Origin: Candidatus Coatesiibacteriota bacterium
GTDB taxonomy: Bacteria; RBG-13-66-14; B26-G2; JAUVZD01
Direction: 5' to 3'
NCBI GenBank assembly: GCA_030602715.1
Contig: JAUVZD010000001.1
Span: 186,001-250,000 of the forward strand
Length of the DNA stretch: 64,000 nt
Part shown: positions 31,430 to 40,310 of the stretch, piece by piece
Position numbering within the stretch: position 1 is the first letter of the stretch
Layout of the letters: every line of letters begins with the position of its first letter
Made by a program: the position numbers and the translations under genes
Notes under the pieces: model-generated
The model's database searches: none
Told to the model about the DNA's origin: nothing
What the model saw: only the letters and a program-made list of their open reading frames with translations

Positions 31430-32769
31430 CTCCTCCTCCTGCGACTTGCCGGGGGTATGCCCAAAAGACGGCGGTATTTAGCCACCGTCCGGCGGGCGAT
31501 CTCAATCCCCTGCCGGGAGAGCGCCTGCACCAGCTCTTTATCCACCAGAGGTTTACCGGGCGATTCCTTCTCCACCAATCTGCTTATCACCTCCAGTATC
31601 TCCCTGCGGGAGCGACCGGAAACCTTGGGTGAAAAAAAGAACTTCAGCCGAAAGATGCCCAGTGGGGTTTCCACTTTCTTTCCGGCAACCGCCCTGCTGA
31701 CCGTGGAGATGGAATAACCCACTCCCTCGGCGATGTCGGAGAGCTTGAGGGGACGCATAGCCTTATCACCTTTAGTGAAGAACTTCCTTTGAGACTCTAA
31801 TACAGCTTGGGCTACAGTAAGCACCGTCTCCTGTCTCCGCTCAAATGCCCAGAGGAAATCCTTGGCGGAGGCTAGCTTCTCCCTTAAGAACCTGCGCTCT
31901 TCCTCGCTTGCCAAACCTCCCCCCTCAAGGAGGGCGACATATTCCCGGTTGATTAAAGGTTTAGGAGTAGCCTCTCGGGCATAAGCAACTTTTATTCTTT
32001 CCTCATCCACCTCCGCCACCAGGTCAACGGTCAGGGGGGGATTGTATTCCTGCTGGAAGCTACGAGCCGGCACCGGCTCAAGCGCCTCCACAATATCAAT
32101 AATTTCACTCGCTTGGTCCTCAGTGATGTTCATCTTGCGGGAGAGGGCAGGTGCATCCCTTTTACTGATGAGGTCAAGATACCTGGCAATGGCGGAGAGC
32201 AGAAGTTCCTCATCTTTGTGTTGTCCAGCTTTTATCTGGATGGCGAGAGCTTCCCTCAGGTCTCTTGCCCCGATGCCCGCAGGTTCAAATTTGAAGATGA
32301 CCCGCTCAAGCGCATCCTCCAGCTCCTGGGAGCTCGCCTCCACCCAGGGGGCGATACCCTCCAGCGGCGCTTCCAGAAAGCCGTCCTCGTTGATCTCCCC
32401 GACAATCGCCAACCCCAGCTCAAAGTCCCGCTCGTTATGGGCGTGGAAGCGGAGTTCGTCTAGCAGGTGGGACTGCAAGGATTTAGGGCGTTCGGCAAGC
32501 CAGGCGTCCCGGTCATGATAGGTGCCGTCTCCCTCGCCGTCATCCCAAGCCCTCCTCCCCTTTGGCTGGTAAAAAGAAGGACGCTCAATCGTTAAATCTT
32601 TCAACTCCTCCACCATTAGAAAGGGGTTTGCCTCCACCGCATCTTGCACCGTCTGCTGTAATTGCTCAACCTGCAGGGGGAGCAGGTCAAAGTAACGGCC
32701 CAGCCGGGGAGCCAATGTGGTGGTCAAGCGGGGAACCTGGGCTATTTGGGTCTTGGGTGTTTGGGGCAT
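31426..32769 (-). CDS. rpoN: RNA polymerase sigma-54 factor
   Basis: The 447-residue protein has the three RpoN regions. The Gln/Leu-rich activator-interacting N-terminus includes YFDLLPLQVEQLQQTVQDAV. A core-binding domain at about 90-270 follows. The DNA-binding part has a helix-turn-helix (LSDIAEGVGYSISTVSRAV) and the RpoN box ARRTVAKYRR at about 425-434, followed by an unusual run of five arginines at the C-terminus. It directs transcription from -24/-12 promoters with enhancer-binding ATPases; none of those is in this window. It has its own promoter and heads the operon running to ptsI. Confidence 0.95.
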   Translation of the reverse strand: MPQTPKTQIAQVPRLTTTLAPRLGRYFDLLPLQVEQLQQTVQDAVEANPFLMVEELKDLTIERPSFYQPKGRRAWDDGEGDGTYHDRDAWLAERPKSLQSHLLDELRFHAHNERDFELGLAIVGEINEDGFLEAPLEGIAPWVEASSQELEDALERVIFKFEPAGIGARDLREALAIQIKAGQHKDEELLLSAIARYLDLISKRDAPALSRKMNITEDQASEIIDIVEALEPVPARSFQQEYNPPLTVDLVAEVDEERIKVAYAREATPKPLINREYVALLEGGGLASEEERRFLREKLASAKDFLWAFERRQETVLTVAQAVLESQRKFFTKGDKAMRPLKLSDIAEGVGYSISTVSRAVAGKKVETPLGIFRLKFFFSPKVSGRSRREILEVISRLVEKESPGKPLVDKELVQALSRQGIEIARRTVAKYRRLLGIPPASRRRRR

Positions 32770-32797
32770 AGAATTTTTCCAGTGATGAAAGAGACGG

Positions 32798-32826
32798 AGT
32801 ATATTATAAGTATATCAAAATTTCAA
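32798..32826 (-). promoter_or_regulatory. Sigma70-like promoter of the rpoN-pts operon
   Basis: On the minus strand, TTGAAA and TATACT are separated by 17 bp; the predicted leader before the rpoN ATG at 32769 is about 22 nt. Confidence 0.75.
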
Positions 32827-32841
32827 GGAGATTGATAAATG

Positions 32842-32866
32842 AAAATACGGCGGGCTCCCCCCGCCG
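32842..32866 (-). terminator. Terminator-like hairpin after lptB
   Basis: On the minus strand CGGCGGG and CCCGCCG form a 7-bp stem with a 5-nt loop, followed by TATTTTC. With the rpoN promoter just downstream it separates the lpt operon from the rpoN operon, though the U-run is short. Confidence 0.6.
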
Positions 32867-32909
32867 ACAGACGACTTCGCATTGACCAAACACAGACAAA
32901 AGTCTTTTT

Positions 32910-33704
32910 CTACATCGTAAACCGCTCACCTAAATATATCCTTCTCGCCTCCTCGGAGTTGATCAGCTCATCTGCAGTGCCGGATATCAATATCTTTCCC
33001 TCATACATTATATATGCCCTATCGGTTATCTCCAGCGTCTCCCGCACATTGTGGTCGGTGATCAGAATTCCCAAGCCGGAATCCCGCAGGTGGGAGACGA
33101 TGTTCTGAATATCCTCCACAGCCAGAGGGTCTATGCCGGCAAAGGGCTCATCAAGCAGAAGAAAGCGGGGCTTGACCACCAGAGCGCGGGTGATCTCCAC
33201 CCGGCGCCGCTCGCCGCCGGAGAGGGTGTATGCCTTTTTGTTTGCCAGATGGGCGATTGAGAGTTCATTCAGCAATCCATCCAATCTTTCCATGCGCTCC
33301 CTTTTGGAGAGCTTGAGGGTCTGCAGTATGGAGAGGATGTTATCCCTCACGGTCATCTTGCGGAAGATGGAGGATTCCTGGGAAAGGTAGCCTATACCCA
33401 GCCGAGCCCGCTTATACATGGGCATACGGGTTAGATCTTCCCCATCCAGATAGACCCAGCCGGCTTCCGGTCGGATCAAGCCCACCACCATGTAGAAAGT
33501 GGTGGTCTTACCGGCGCCGTTGGGTCCCAGAAGACCGACCACCTCACCTTCCTTAATAGCGATGGAGACATCGTCAACCACCCGCCGGCGATGGTATTCC
33601 TTTACCAGCCCCACAGTCTGCAAGCCGACGTTGTTATTATTGGCTACTGCCGCCGGAGGTGATTCCGGTCCCTCCGCCTTCACTTTCTCCTTCTTCAACA
33701 CCAA
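32910..33704 (-). CDS. lptB: LPS export ABC transporter ATP-binding protein LptB
   Basis: The 264-residue ATPase has Walker A at 60-68 (GPNGAGKTT), the signature [11 protein letters not shown], and the Walker [16 protein letters not shown], with the usual Lpt[17 protein letters not shown] segment. It powers LptFG. The longest frame overlaps lptA by 68 bp. The first 25 or so residues ([17 protein letters not shown]) are not conserved, so translation may begin later, for example at the TTG before [10 protein letters not shown] see no clear Shine-Dalgarno site to decide. It is followed by a terminator-like hairpin and the rpoN promoter. Confidence 0.94.
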   Translation of the reverse strand: MVLKKEKVKAEGPESPPAAVANNNNVGLQTVGLVKEYHRRRVVDDVSIAIKEGEVVGLLGPNGAGKTTTFYMVVGLIRPEAGWVYLDGEDLTRMPMYKRARLGIGYLSQESSIFRKMTVRDNILSILQTLKLSKRERMERLDGLLNELSIAHLANKKAYTLSGGERRRVEITRALVVKPRFLLLDEPFAGIDPLAVEDIQNIVSHLRDSGLGILITDHNVRETLEITDRAYIMYEGKILISGTADELINSEEARRIYLGERFTM

Positions 33705-35040
33705 CTTTCTCCTCTAAATAGGTCCCCTGGGCGTCTCCACGAACGATGATGCGGTCTATATCGCTCTCCTCCATATATACCACGATTGTGCGCCCATAAG
33801 CTTTGGTGCTTCCCTGCTCGGTGGGACCGGGGTCGTAGATACCCACAGCGTCCCCCAGCACCCGTATGCTCTTGATGGCGTCATCTTCAATTGCAACATC
33901 TATCAGCTTACCCTGGACAAAGACGCTCTCTCCGGTCTCCTCCTCGGTCAGCTCGTCGTAGGGATAATAGATGCCCTGAGCCTGACCCTCTATCAACACA
34001 CGCTCCACCTTCTCATCCACCAAAAATGCGGTGGTGGTCTCCCCGTAGGTCTCCACCCGCCCGCTTATCGGTCCCTCTTCATCGTCCACACCCCCCTCCA
34101 GCTCACCGTCCTCGCTTTCCCCCTCTTCGCCCACTACATCCAATGGGCTCTCCTCTTCAATATTATCATATTCTTCCCCTCCGTGGTCATCAGCAAGCGG
34201 TGCGATTTCCCGGTAGCCGAGTGCGGGGACAAAACTATCCACATCCTCTGCGGATTCCTCACCCGCTTCCTCCCCCTCACCTTCCGCTACCTCATGCTCG
34301 CTTCCCTCGCCCCCACCCCCCTCGGGGACCTTCTCAGGTGATTCATCCTTCTCGCTTCCCTTGTGGGAAAAGAATATCAGTCGGCTGTCACCCTCCACCA
34401 AGAGCTTTTCCACCACATCATCAACCAGATAGAGGGTGATGACCTCCCCGCCCAGCTTGTTGTCCTTCTGCCAGGCAACCGGGTCGCCGGTGAGGATTAT
34501 TTTATCCTCCTTGCCCAAATAGACACATTGGTCACCCTGGGCGGTGATGTCCTCCTGATATATCCACACATTACCGCTGGCTATGCCCCTCTCCTCCTTG
34601 GAGAACATCTCCATAAATATGCTCTCCACCCGGATGGGCTTGTCCTCCCGCTTGGTGAGATAGAGCACCGGCTCCTTGCTGGCGATGGAGTGGCGCTCCT
34701 TGCGGTAATACTCCACATAACCGGCCAGCAGGCGATACCCCCCGTCCACATCGTCCACCACCACATTGCCCTCCAGAAGAGCCATACGCTCCTTCTCAAA
34801 GGAGGTAACCTTATTGCAGGTGATGGTGGTGCTTCCGTGGGTAATTTTCACATGGCCAGTCGCCACCAGAATCTGCTCCCCCTCCAGCTCATAGCCCTCG
34901 GTCAGGTCAGCCTCAATGATATACTTCTCCGCATCTGCCGGGGAAGGCTCCTCCGCCAGGGGAGCTTCACTCCAAGAAGGGACGATGAAAGGGAGCAGTA
35001 GAGTGGAAAGCACCACACAAGCTCTTTTTGCCGAATACAT
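33637..35040 (-). CDS. lptA: Enlarged LptA/OstA-family periplasmic LPS bridge protein
   Basis: The 467-residue product has a signal peptide and an N-terminal OstA/LptA domain (residues about 35-225: [57 protein letters not shown]). An acidic Glu/Gly/Asp-rich linker (about 226-325) follows, then more OstA-like strands. A short module of the form V-x-x-[IL]-x-V-x-G-[DQ]-[AS]-x-x-I-[YF] recurs near residues 209, 344, 388 and 427. E. coli LptA has about 185 residues, so this one is more than twice as long. It should link LptC to the outer membrane. It overlaps lptB and lies 2 bp after lptC. Confidence 0.87.
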   Translation of the reverse strand: MYSAKRACVVLSTLLLPFIVPSWSEAPLAEEPSPADAEKYIIEADLTEGYELEGEQILVATGHVKITHGSTTITCNKVTSFEKERMALLEGNVVVDDVDGGYRLLAGYVEYYRKERHSIASKEPVLYLTKREDKPIRVESIFMEMFSKEERGIASGNVWIYQEDITAQGDQCVYLGKEDKIILTGDPVAWQKDNKLGGEVITLYLVDDVVEKLLVEGDSRLIFFSHKGSEKDESPEKVPEGGGGEGSEHEVAEGEGEEAGEESAEDVDSFVPALGYREIAPLADDHGGEEYDNIEEESPLDVVGEEGESEDGELEGGVDDEEGPISGRVETYGETTTAFLVDEKVERVLIEGQAQGIYYPYDELTEEETGESVFVQGKLIDVAIEDDAIKSIRVLGDAVGIYDPGPTEQGSTKAYGRTIVVYMEESDIDRIIVRGDAQGTYLEEKVGVEEGESEGGGTGITSGGSSQ

Positions 35041-35042
35041 CT

Positions 35043-35615
35043 TTAGGGGGCTAACTCCTCATCCTCCTCGCTGTATTCCTGCACATCCTCGTCGGTTAGG
35101 GTGCCCACCATCTTTGTGGTGGAGAAGTTGGTGAGTGCCGGGTCTGAGTCAAAGCCGATGCCGTTAATCACCGATTCGCCTTTGGTGAAGCGCACCGGCT
35201 CATCACTGCGGATGCGGAAGTCGGATGCATCCCAGCGCAGTTTGCTGGTCTCCAGCCTCTCCCCCTCGCTGGCGATGACCATCACATGGTCGTAGGCGGT
35301 CATATCGTTGTTGGACAGGTCAATTATCCCCCAGTCGGCGGTGAGCACCGAACTGACCTCGCCATCCTTATAGAAATCCACCCGCAGGTCGGTCACCAGG
35401 GCGGTCTTCTTCTTGTCATATATGTCGGCGTGCTTCGCCAACAACTTCCATTCCGCGTTCGCCTCGTAGCTCTCGGTCATGGTGAAGTTTTCTATGGTCT
35501 GAGTGGGGGTGATGTCCCTGAGCTCAGCGGATTCCTCCACCACCCGCTCGGAGCAGGAGAGGAGGGTTATAGACGCCAGCAGGAGAGCGGCTAAGACTGG
35601 TCTTTTATCTCTCAT
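35043..35615 (-). CDS. lptC: LptC/YrbK-family LPS transport lipoprotein
   Basis: I start the gene at the ATG (35615) preceded by AGGGAGG. The N-terminus then reads MRDKRPVLAALLLASITLLSC, a signal peptide ending in a lipobox. The 190-residue product matches the LptC/YrbK family: TMTESYEANAEWKLLAKHADIYDKK (split in the middle by the usual turn), LRVDFYKDGEVSSVLTADWG and ASDFRIRSDEPVRFTKGESVINGIG. E. coli LptC has a membrane anchor in place of a lipid; lipoprotein versions are common in FCB bacteria. It passes LPS from LptBFG to LptA. Confidence 0.9.
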   Translation of the reverse strand: MRDKRPVLAALLLASITLLSCSERVVEESAELRDITPTQTIENFTMTESYEANAEWKLLAKHADIYDKKKTALVTDLRVDFYKDGEVSSVLTADWGIIDLSNNDMTAYDHVMVIASEGERLETSKLRWDASDFRIRSDEPVRFTKGESVINGIGFDSDPALTNFSTTKMVGTLTDEDVQEYSEEDEELAP

Positions 35616-35634
35616 ATCCTCCCTAAAATGCCCC

Positions 35635-36471
35635 TTACAACATCCTCTCAGCCGCTTCAAGGTTATTGCGGGCGATGTTATAGGCGTTCTCCTTAGCCTG
35701 TGGGGTGCTGCAGCCAGCAGGGTCCAAAGTCAATGCCTTTTTCAAGACGGTAACCGCTTTCTCATAATCCCCGATGCGGATATAGGCAAGCCCCAGATTG
35801 TTGTGCGTCCAGAAGTCATCCGACTGTAAGCCTATCGCCTTCTCATATGCCTGCACCGCCTTGTGGTTGTCGCCATATTCCTGATAAGCCAAACCCAGCT
35901 CAAAGTAAGCGGGACCGTAATCCGCATTCAGCTCGCAAGCCCGGGTCAGATAGGCTATGGCTGTGGAGTAGTCGCCGGAAGAGGAATAGGACTTGCCCTG
36001 TTGGTAACACTCCTTATAGGAGAGTCCGCCGGGCACGGTGGAGGTATCCGCCGACGGCAGGCTTCCCCCTCCAATATCCACTGTGGGTGTGGGGGTAATT
36101 GTAGTTGGCGTAGTTGTTGTAGTGGTGGTGCCGAAAGTAAGATAACCCCCGAAGACCCAGCCCTCATCGCCCTTACTGGTCCGCACCCGATACCAATAGG
36201 TGGTGATGTTGTCTATGGTCTCCATATTGGGGCTTTCCTCTAGCACCTCCAACTGTTCTCCCTTGTGCAGGACCACTATCACCTTACCGTCCATAGCAGG
36301 CTGAGAGCGCATGTTGAGAGGTCCGGCGCTGACCGTGCCAATTCTCTTGGTCTCAGCCTCGGTGGTGGTGGTAGTTTCAGCCGTCGTTTCCTCCTCTTTC
36401 TTACAACCGGTATATGAGATCAGAGCAAAACAGAGAAGGGTCAATCCCAGAATGGTAAAAAGCTTACGCAT
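35635..36471 (-). CDS. Lipoprotein with SH3-like and TPR domains
   Basis: The ATG at 36471 has GGAGGT 5 nt upstream. The signal peptide MRKLFTILGLTLLCFALISY ends at a Cys lipobox (YTGC), so the protein is lipid-anchored. After a Thr/Glu-rich spacer, residues about 45-115 form a bacterial SH3 domain (GPLNMRSQPAMDGKVIVVLHKGEQ; GDEGWVFGGYL). A long Thr/Pro linker leads to three tetratricopeptide repeats from about residue 150 (YKECYQQGKSYSSSGDYSTA, YGPAYFELGLAYQEYGDNHK, DFWTHNNLGLAYIRIGDYEK). It sits between kdsD and lptC, where Enterobacteria carry kdsC. A scaffold role at the envelope is plausible; no enzymatic motif is visible. Confidence 0.88.
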   Translation of the reverse strand: MRKLFTILGLTLLCFALISYTGCKKEEETTAETTTTTEAETKRIGTVSAGPLNMRSQPAMDGKVIVVLHKGEQLEVLEESPNMETIDNITTYWYRVRTSKGDEGWVFGGYLTFGTTTTTTTPTTITPTPTVDIGGGSLPSADTSTVPGGLSYKECYQQGKSYSSSGDYSTAIAYLTRACELNADYGPAYFELGLAYQEYGDNHKAVQAYEKAIGLQSDDFWTHNNLGLAYIRIGDYEKAVTVLKKALTLDPAGCSTPQAKENAYNIARNNLEAAERML

Positions 36472-36513
36472 TGCCGACCTCCTCACAAAAAAGGTTAGTC
36501 ATAAAAGATACCC

Positions 36514-37473
36514 CTATTCCCAGATATTGTCCTTTCCCAGAATATCGTGGATGTGGATTATCCCCACCACTTTCTTTCCCTCTACAATCAAGAGAACGGT
36601 AATCTGGTGTTTCTCCATCAGACCCAGGGCATGAGCGCAGGTGGCGTCGGCGGAGACCGTCTTCGGTCTGCGGGTCATTATGTCGCTTGCGACAAGTTCG
36701 CTGACATCGTCTTCCGCCTCCATCGCCCGTCTCAGGTCACCATCGGTTATCACCCCAGAGAGCTCACCAGGTTCATTGACCACGGTGGTGATGCCCAACT
36801 TCTTCTCGCTCATCTCCGTCAGCACGGAGCGGATGCCGTCGCCTTCTCCCACCAGAGGAATTTTTTTTCCGCTGTGCATCACCTCGCCCACGGTGATGAA
36901 CAGTCTGCGCCCGATATTTCCTCCCGGATGGCGGGACAATATATCCTTTCCATCCACACCCCGCTTCTTCATGAGAGCGATAGCCAACGCATCCCCCATA
37001 GCCATACAGACCACCGTGGAGGCGGTGGGTATTAGCCCTATGGGACTTGCCTCACCGCGCACCTCTGCCAGCAGTAACAGGTCAGCCATATCCCCAATAG
37101 TTGAGTTTCTCTCTGTGCAGATGGCGAGGATGGTGGCGCCGATGTCGGCTACCACCGGAAGAACCTTGATGAGCTCCGGTGTCTCCCCGCTTATGGAGAT
37201 GACCAGGGCGACATCCCCTTTACTGAGCATTCCCAGGTCGCCGTGCATCGCTTCTGCCGGATGGACGAAGAAGGCCGGTGTGCCGGTGGAAGCTAAAGTG
37301 CCGGCTACCTTCCTGGCAATGATACCGCTCTTGCCCATACCCATCAAAACCACCTTGCCCCGGCATTTAGCCAGGAGCTCAATGGCCCGGTCAAACTCCT
37401 CACCGATGTTTTCGGAGAGCTCCCTTAGAGCTTCCGCCTCCAGAGCGATAACTTGCTTGGCTATGCGGCGCAG
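36514..37473 (-). CDS. kdsD: D-arabinose 5-phosphate isomerase
   Basis: The full frame encodes 319 residues: a SIS domain (residues about 38-175: KVVLMGMGKSGIIARKVAGT, HPAEAMHGDLGML, SISGETPELIKV) and two CBS domains (EVMHSGKKIPLVGEGDGIRS; DIMTRRPKTVSADATCAHAL). It makes arabinose-5-phosphate for Kdo synthesis. No ATG, GTG or TTG occurs before the first SIS strand. The only start that restores the usual N-terminal helix (E. coli KdsD has 328 residues) is a CTG at 37473. It sits 1 nt after the kdsA stop codon, with GGAGG 7 nt upstream inside the kdsA end. Using the first canonical start (GTG at 37353) would remove 40 residues. Confidence 0.9.
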   Translation of the reverse strand: MRRIAKQVIALEAEALRELSENIGEEFDRAIELLAKCRGKVVLMGMGKSGIIARKVAGTLASTGTPAFFVHPAEAMHGDLGMLSKGDVALVISISGETPELIKVLPVVADIGATILAICTERNSTIGDMADLLLLAEVRGEASPIGLIPTASTVVCMAMGDALAIALMKKRGVDGKDILSRHPGGNIGRRLFITVGEVMHSGKKIPLVGEGDGIRSVLTEMSEKKLGITTVVNEPGELSGVITDGDLRRAMEAEDDVSELVASDIMTRRPKTVSADATCAHALGLMEKHQITVLLIVEGKKVVGIIHIHDILGKDNIWE

Positions 37474-37474
37474 A

Positions 37475-38311
37475 CTAATCCCTCCTCTCTGCTACCTCGG
37501 CAATCTGTTGACAATCCTCCAAAAGGGGGCGGAGCTCCTGCAAACTCAGCATGCTCTGGGCGTCGCATAAAGCTTCCCCGGGCTGTGGATGGACCTCCAG
37601 AAAGAGAAAGTCACAGCCCAAAGCCACAGCACTCCGAGCCAGTGGGGCTACGTATTCGGATAGTCCTCCTCTGGGGTTGGTGGAGGTGAAACCGGGAATG
37701 CGCACCATGTGGGTGATATCAGCGGCTATGGGGTAGCCGAACTTCCGCAGGCGGAGTAGATTTCGGGGGTCAAAGACCAAGTCCTGATAGCCGAAACAGG
37801 TCCCCCGTTCGGTGATGAGCACCTCGCTTCCTCCGGCGGAGAGGACTTTATTCAAGGGGACGGCGATATCGTCGGGTGCCATAAACTGCCCCTTCTTGAT
37901 ATTTACCGCCCTTCCACTCCTTCCACAAGCCAGGGCTAAGCTGGTCTGTTTGGAAAGATAAGCCGGTATCTGCAACACATCCAGAACCTCGGCTGCCGCC
38001 TCCACCTGATGCTGGCAGTGGACATCGGAGAGCACCGGCACCCCCACCTGCTCCTTGACCTTCTGCAACATTGCCAAACCCTGCTCCAAGCCCGGTCCCA
38101 TATAAGAGGTGTGGGTGGTGCGGTTGTCCTTGAGGAAGCTGGCTTTGAATATATAAGGGATAGCAAGGTCGCTGCAGATTTCGGCTACATAACCGGCTAT
38201 ATCCACCACCATCCCTTCATCTTCCAGCACGCAGGGACCGGAGATGAGGGAAAGCTTAGCGGAGGAGATATCCACACCGGCGAATTTATCTATCTTTAAA
38301 TTTTTTGCCAC
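37475..38311 (-). CDS. kdsA: 3-deoxy-8-phosphooctulonate (Kdo-8-P) synthase
   Basis: The 278-residue protein has the KdsA hallmarks: ISGPCVLEDE (PEP-binding), YIFKASFLKDNRTTHTSYMGPGL, VPVLSDVHCQHQVEAAAEVL, LQIPAYLSKQTSLA, ITERGTCFGYQDLVFDPRNL and the C-terminal CDFLFLEVHPQPGEALCDAQSML. It condenses PEP with arabinose-5-phosphate from KdsD. The stop codon is almost directly followed by the CTG start of kdsD, and the start lies next to the udg stop, so the genes are tightly coupled. The Cys in GPCVLEDE and the FLEVHPQP His region fit a metal-dependent form, though I cannot be certain. Confidence 0.96.
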   Translation of the reverse strand: MAKNLKIDKFAGVDISSAKLSLISGPCVLEDEGMVVDIAGYVAEICSDLAIPYIFKASFLKDNRTTHTSYMGPGLEQGLAMLQKVKEQVGVPVLSDVHCQHQVEAAAEVLDVLQIPAYLSKQTSLALACGRSGRAVNIKKGQFMAPDDIAVPLNKVLSAGGSEVLITERGTCFGYQDLVFDPRNLLRLRKFGYPIAADITHMVRIPGFTSTNPRGGLSEYVAPLARSAVALGCDFLFLEVHPQPGEALCDAQSMLSLQELRPLLEDCQQIAEVAERRD

Positions 38312-39061
38312 TTAAGATTTCCTCTCCCTCTCCCGTATAATCTGCAGGGCTTTCCGCAAATCCTCCCAGACCGGCTTCTTATAGTCCGGGAAGCGAAGAC
38401 AAGCCGCAGTATGATAGGTGGGGATGATTACCGCATTCCCTCTTTTTATCTCCTGACCACGCAGTTTACCTATGGCCAAAGTTGAGCCGGTCAGATACTG
38501 GGCGGAGAATTTTCCCAGGGCTACGATGACCAATGGGTCTATGATATCCAACTGCTGGTCCAGGTAGGGACTGCAAGCCTCTACCTCATCAGGCTCCGGG
38601 TCGCGGTTGTCCGGCGGTCGGCACTTGAGCACATTGCCGATAAATACCTGGTTACGCTTCAAGCCCAGCGCGTCTATCATGCGGTCCAGCAGTTTCCCCG
38701 CCCGCCCCACAAAGGGTTTCCCCAGACGGTCCTCCTCCGCTCCCGGGGCTTCCCCGACGAAGACCAGGCGGGCGTTATAATCCCCCTCGCCGGGCACCGC
38801 ATTCATTCGCCCCTCACTAAGCTTGCATCTGGTGCAGGAGCGAATCACTCGGTTGATCTCATCCAGAGGGTGGTCGCTTTCCGCCTCAGACACAGCAGGG
38901 CCTTGAGGCGCTCTCTTCCCTTCCTCAATCCGCTCCCTTTCGGAAGGCGACATCGCTCTCTTATCCTCTGGAGAAGTCGGGGAATAAAAGAGCTCGCTTA
39001 TCCCCATCTCCCGAATCCTCTCCAGGTGCCTGCGGAGGAGTTCCCTATCCATCTTCTGCAT
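38312..39061 (-). CDS. Family 4 uracil-DNA glycosylase (iron-sulfur type)
   Basis: The 249-residue protein removes uracil from DNA. Cys76 and Cys79 ([10 protein letters not shown]) with a later Cys pair (VLKCRPP and VEACSPYL) are the expected 4Fe-4S ligands of family 4 enzymes. The active-site region is [22 protein letters not shown]; the second motif reads [10 protein letters not shown] where PTYHPAALLR is usual. An N-terminal extension of about 60 charged residues precedes the catalytic domain. A start at the ATG 9 bp further in (39052) has better ribosome-binding spacing. It lies between coaBC and kdsA in the same operon. Confidence 0.92.
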   Translation of the reverse strand: MQKMDRELLRRHLERIREMGISELFYSPTSPEDKRAMSPSERERIEEGKRAPQGPAVSEAESDHPLDEINRVIRSCTRCKLSEGRMNAVPGEGDYNARLVFVGEAPGAEEDRLGKPFVGRAGKLLDRMIDALGLKRNQVFIGNVLKCRPPDNRDPEPDEVEACSPYLDQQLDIIDPLVIVALGKFSAQYLTGSTLAIGKLRGQEIKRGNAVIIPTYHTAACLRFPDYKKPVWEDLRKALQIIRERERKS

Positions 39062-40310
39062 CCTTTCTCTCGTGAGAAAGGAGATTATCGGGGGAGATGT
39101 TCTCCCCTCTGGAAATTATCTCAATTATCCTCTCAATGACCTGCTCGGCGACCTCATCCTTACTCATAAGGGGAAGACGGGTGGTCACTCCCGAGGAGTC
39201 TATCAATGTCAGGAGATTATCCTCGCTGGCAAAGCCAACCCCCTCCTCATTTATGGGGTTGGCGCAGACCAGATCCAGGTTCTTGGCGACAAGCTTTTTT
39301 CGGGCGTTTTCCTCCAGCTGGTCGCTTTCGGCGGCAAATCCCACCAGCACCTGACCCGCCCGCTTCCTCTTCCCCAGCTCAGCGAGAATATCCACAGTCG
39401 GCGACAACTCCAGCGTCAGCCCCCCCGCGCCTTTTTTTATCTTCTCAGAAGATGTCTCTTTGGGGGTATAATCGCCCACAGCCGCCGCCATTATCACCAC
39501 CTGCGCTTCCTGTGCCCGCTCAAAGACCGCAGAAGCCATATCATCGGCGGAGTGGACCCTGACCACCTCCACCCCGTAGGGGTCGGGCAGGCTTGAGTTG
39601 GCGCTTACCAAGACCACTTTAGCCCCCCTCAGAGCATACGCCCTGGCTAGAGCGTAACCCATTCGTCCGCTGGCTGGATTGCCGATGAAGCGCACCGCAT
39701 CTATCTTCTCCCGGGTGCCTCCGGCGGTGACCAGCACCAGGCGGTCGGCAAGCTCCTTTTGCCTCTCCAGCAGGCGCAATATATGAAACTCAATCTGAGC
39801 CAGAGGAGCCAACCTTCCCTCACCCTCATCGCCGCAAGCCAGACGCCCCTCGGAGGGACCGACTATCTCCACCCCCCGCCCTCTTAAGACATTCAGATTG
39901 GCTTGGGTGGCGGGGTGTTTATACATCCTGAGGTTCATCGCCGGGGCGATAAGCACGGCACCATCGTAAGCCAATAGAGCGGTGGTCAACAGGTCGTCGG
40001 CTATGCCGGCGGCATACTTGGCGATGATGTTTGCGGTGGCGGGAATGACTGCGAAAAGGTCCGTCTGAGCGGTAACTTGAATATGAGCCAGTGGCGATGA
40101 ATCCTCCTCCCACAGGGAGGTGTAAACCCCCCTGCCGGTGAGCGCCTGAAAGGTCTTGCTCCCCACCAGCGCCTGCGCCGCCTGAGTCATTATGACATCA
40201 ATGGCAAGTCCCCTCTGCACCAGACCGCTGACAAGCTCCGCAGTCTTATAGGCGGCTATCCCTCCGCTTATACCCAGAATCATCCTCTTTTCAGCAAATT
40301 TCATAACCAC
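39045..40310 (-). CDS. coaBC: Bifunctional phosphopantothenoylcysteine decarboxylase/phosphopantothenate-cysteine ligase
   Basis: The 421-residue protein carries both halves of CoaBC (Dfp). The FMN-dependent decarboxylase (residues about 8-185) has GISGGIAAYKTAELV, the active-site His76 in SPLAHIQVT, PAMN and a Cys in the RLACGDEGEGR flap. The ligase half starts at VLVTAGGTREKIDAVRFIGNPASGRMGYAL. It also has VIMAAAVGDYTP, KIKKG and VGFAAESD. Together they make 4'-phosphopantetheine for coenzyme A. It overlaps both gmk and udg. Confidence 0.96.
   Translation of the reverse strand: MVMKFAEKRMILGISGGIAAYKTAELVSGLVQRGLAIDVIMTQAAQALVGSKTFQALTGRGVYTSLWEEDSSPLAHIQVTAQTDLFAVIPATANIIAKYAAGIADDLLTTALLAYDGAVLIAPAMNLRMYKHPATQANLNVLRGRGVEIVGPSEGRLACGDEGEGRLAPLAQIEFHILRLLERQKELADRLVLVTAGGTREKIDAVRFIGNPASGRMGYALARAYALRGAKVVLVSANSSLPDPYGVEVVRVHSADDMASAVFERAQEAQVVIMAAAVGDYTPKETSSEKIKKGAGGLTLELSPTVDILAELGKRKRAGQVLVGFAAESDQLEENARKKLVAKNLDLVCANPINEEGVGFASEDNLLTLIDSSGVTTRLPLMSKDEVAEQVIERIIEIISRGENISPDNLLSHERKDAEDG

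Noticed and set aside
30494-31717. A 407-codon open frame on the plus strand across lpdA and rpoN
   Set aside because: It spans two well-supported opposite-strand genes and resembles no protein family; it reflects codon bias of the real genes.
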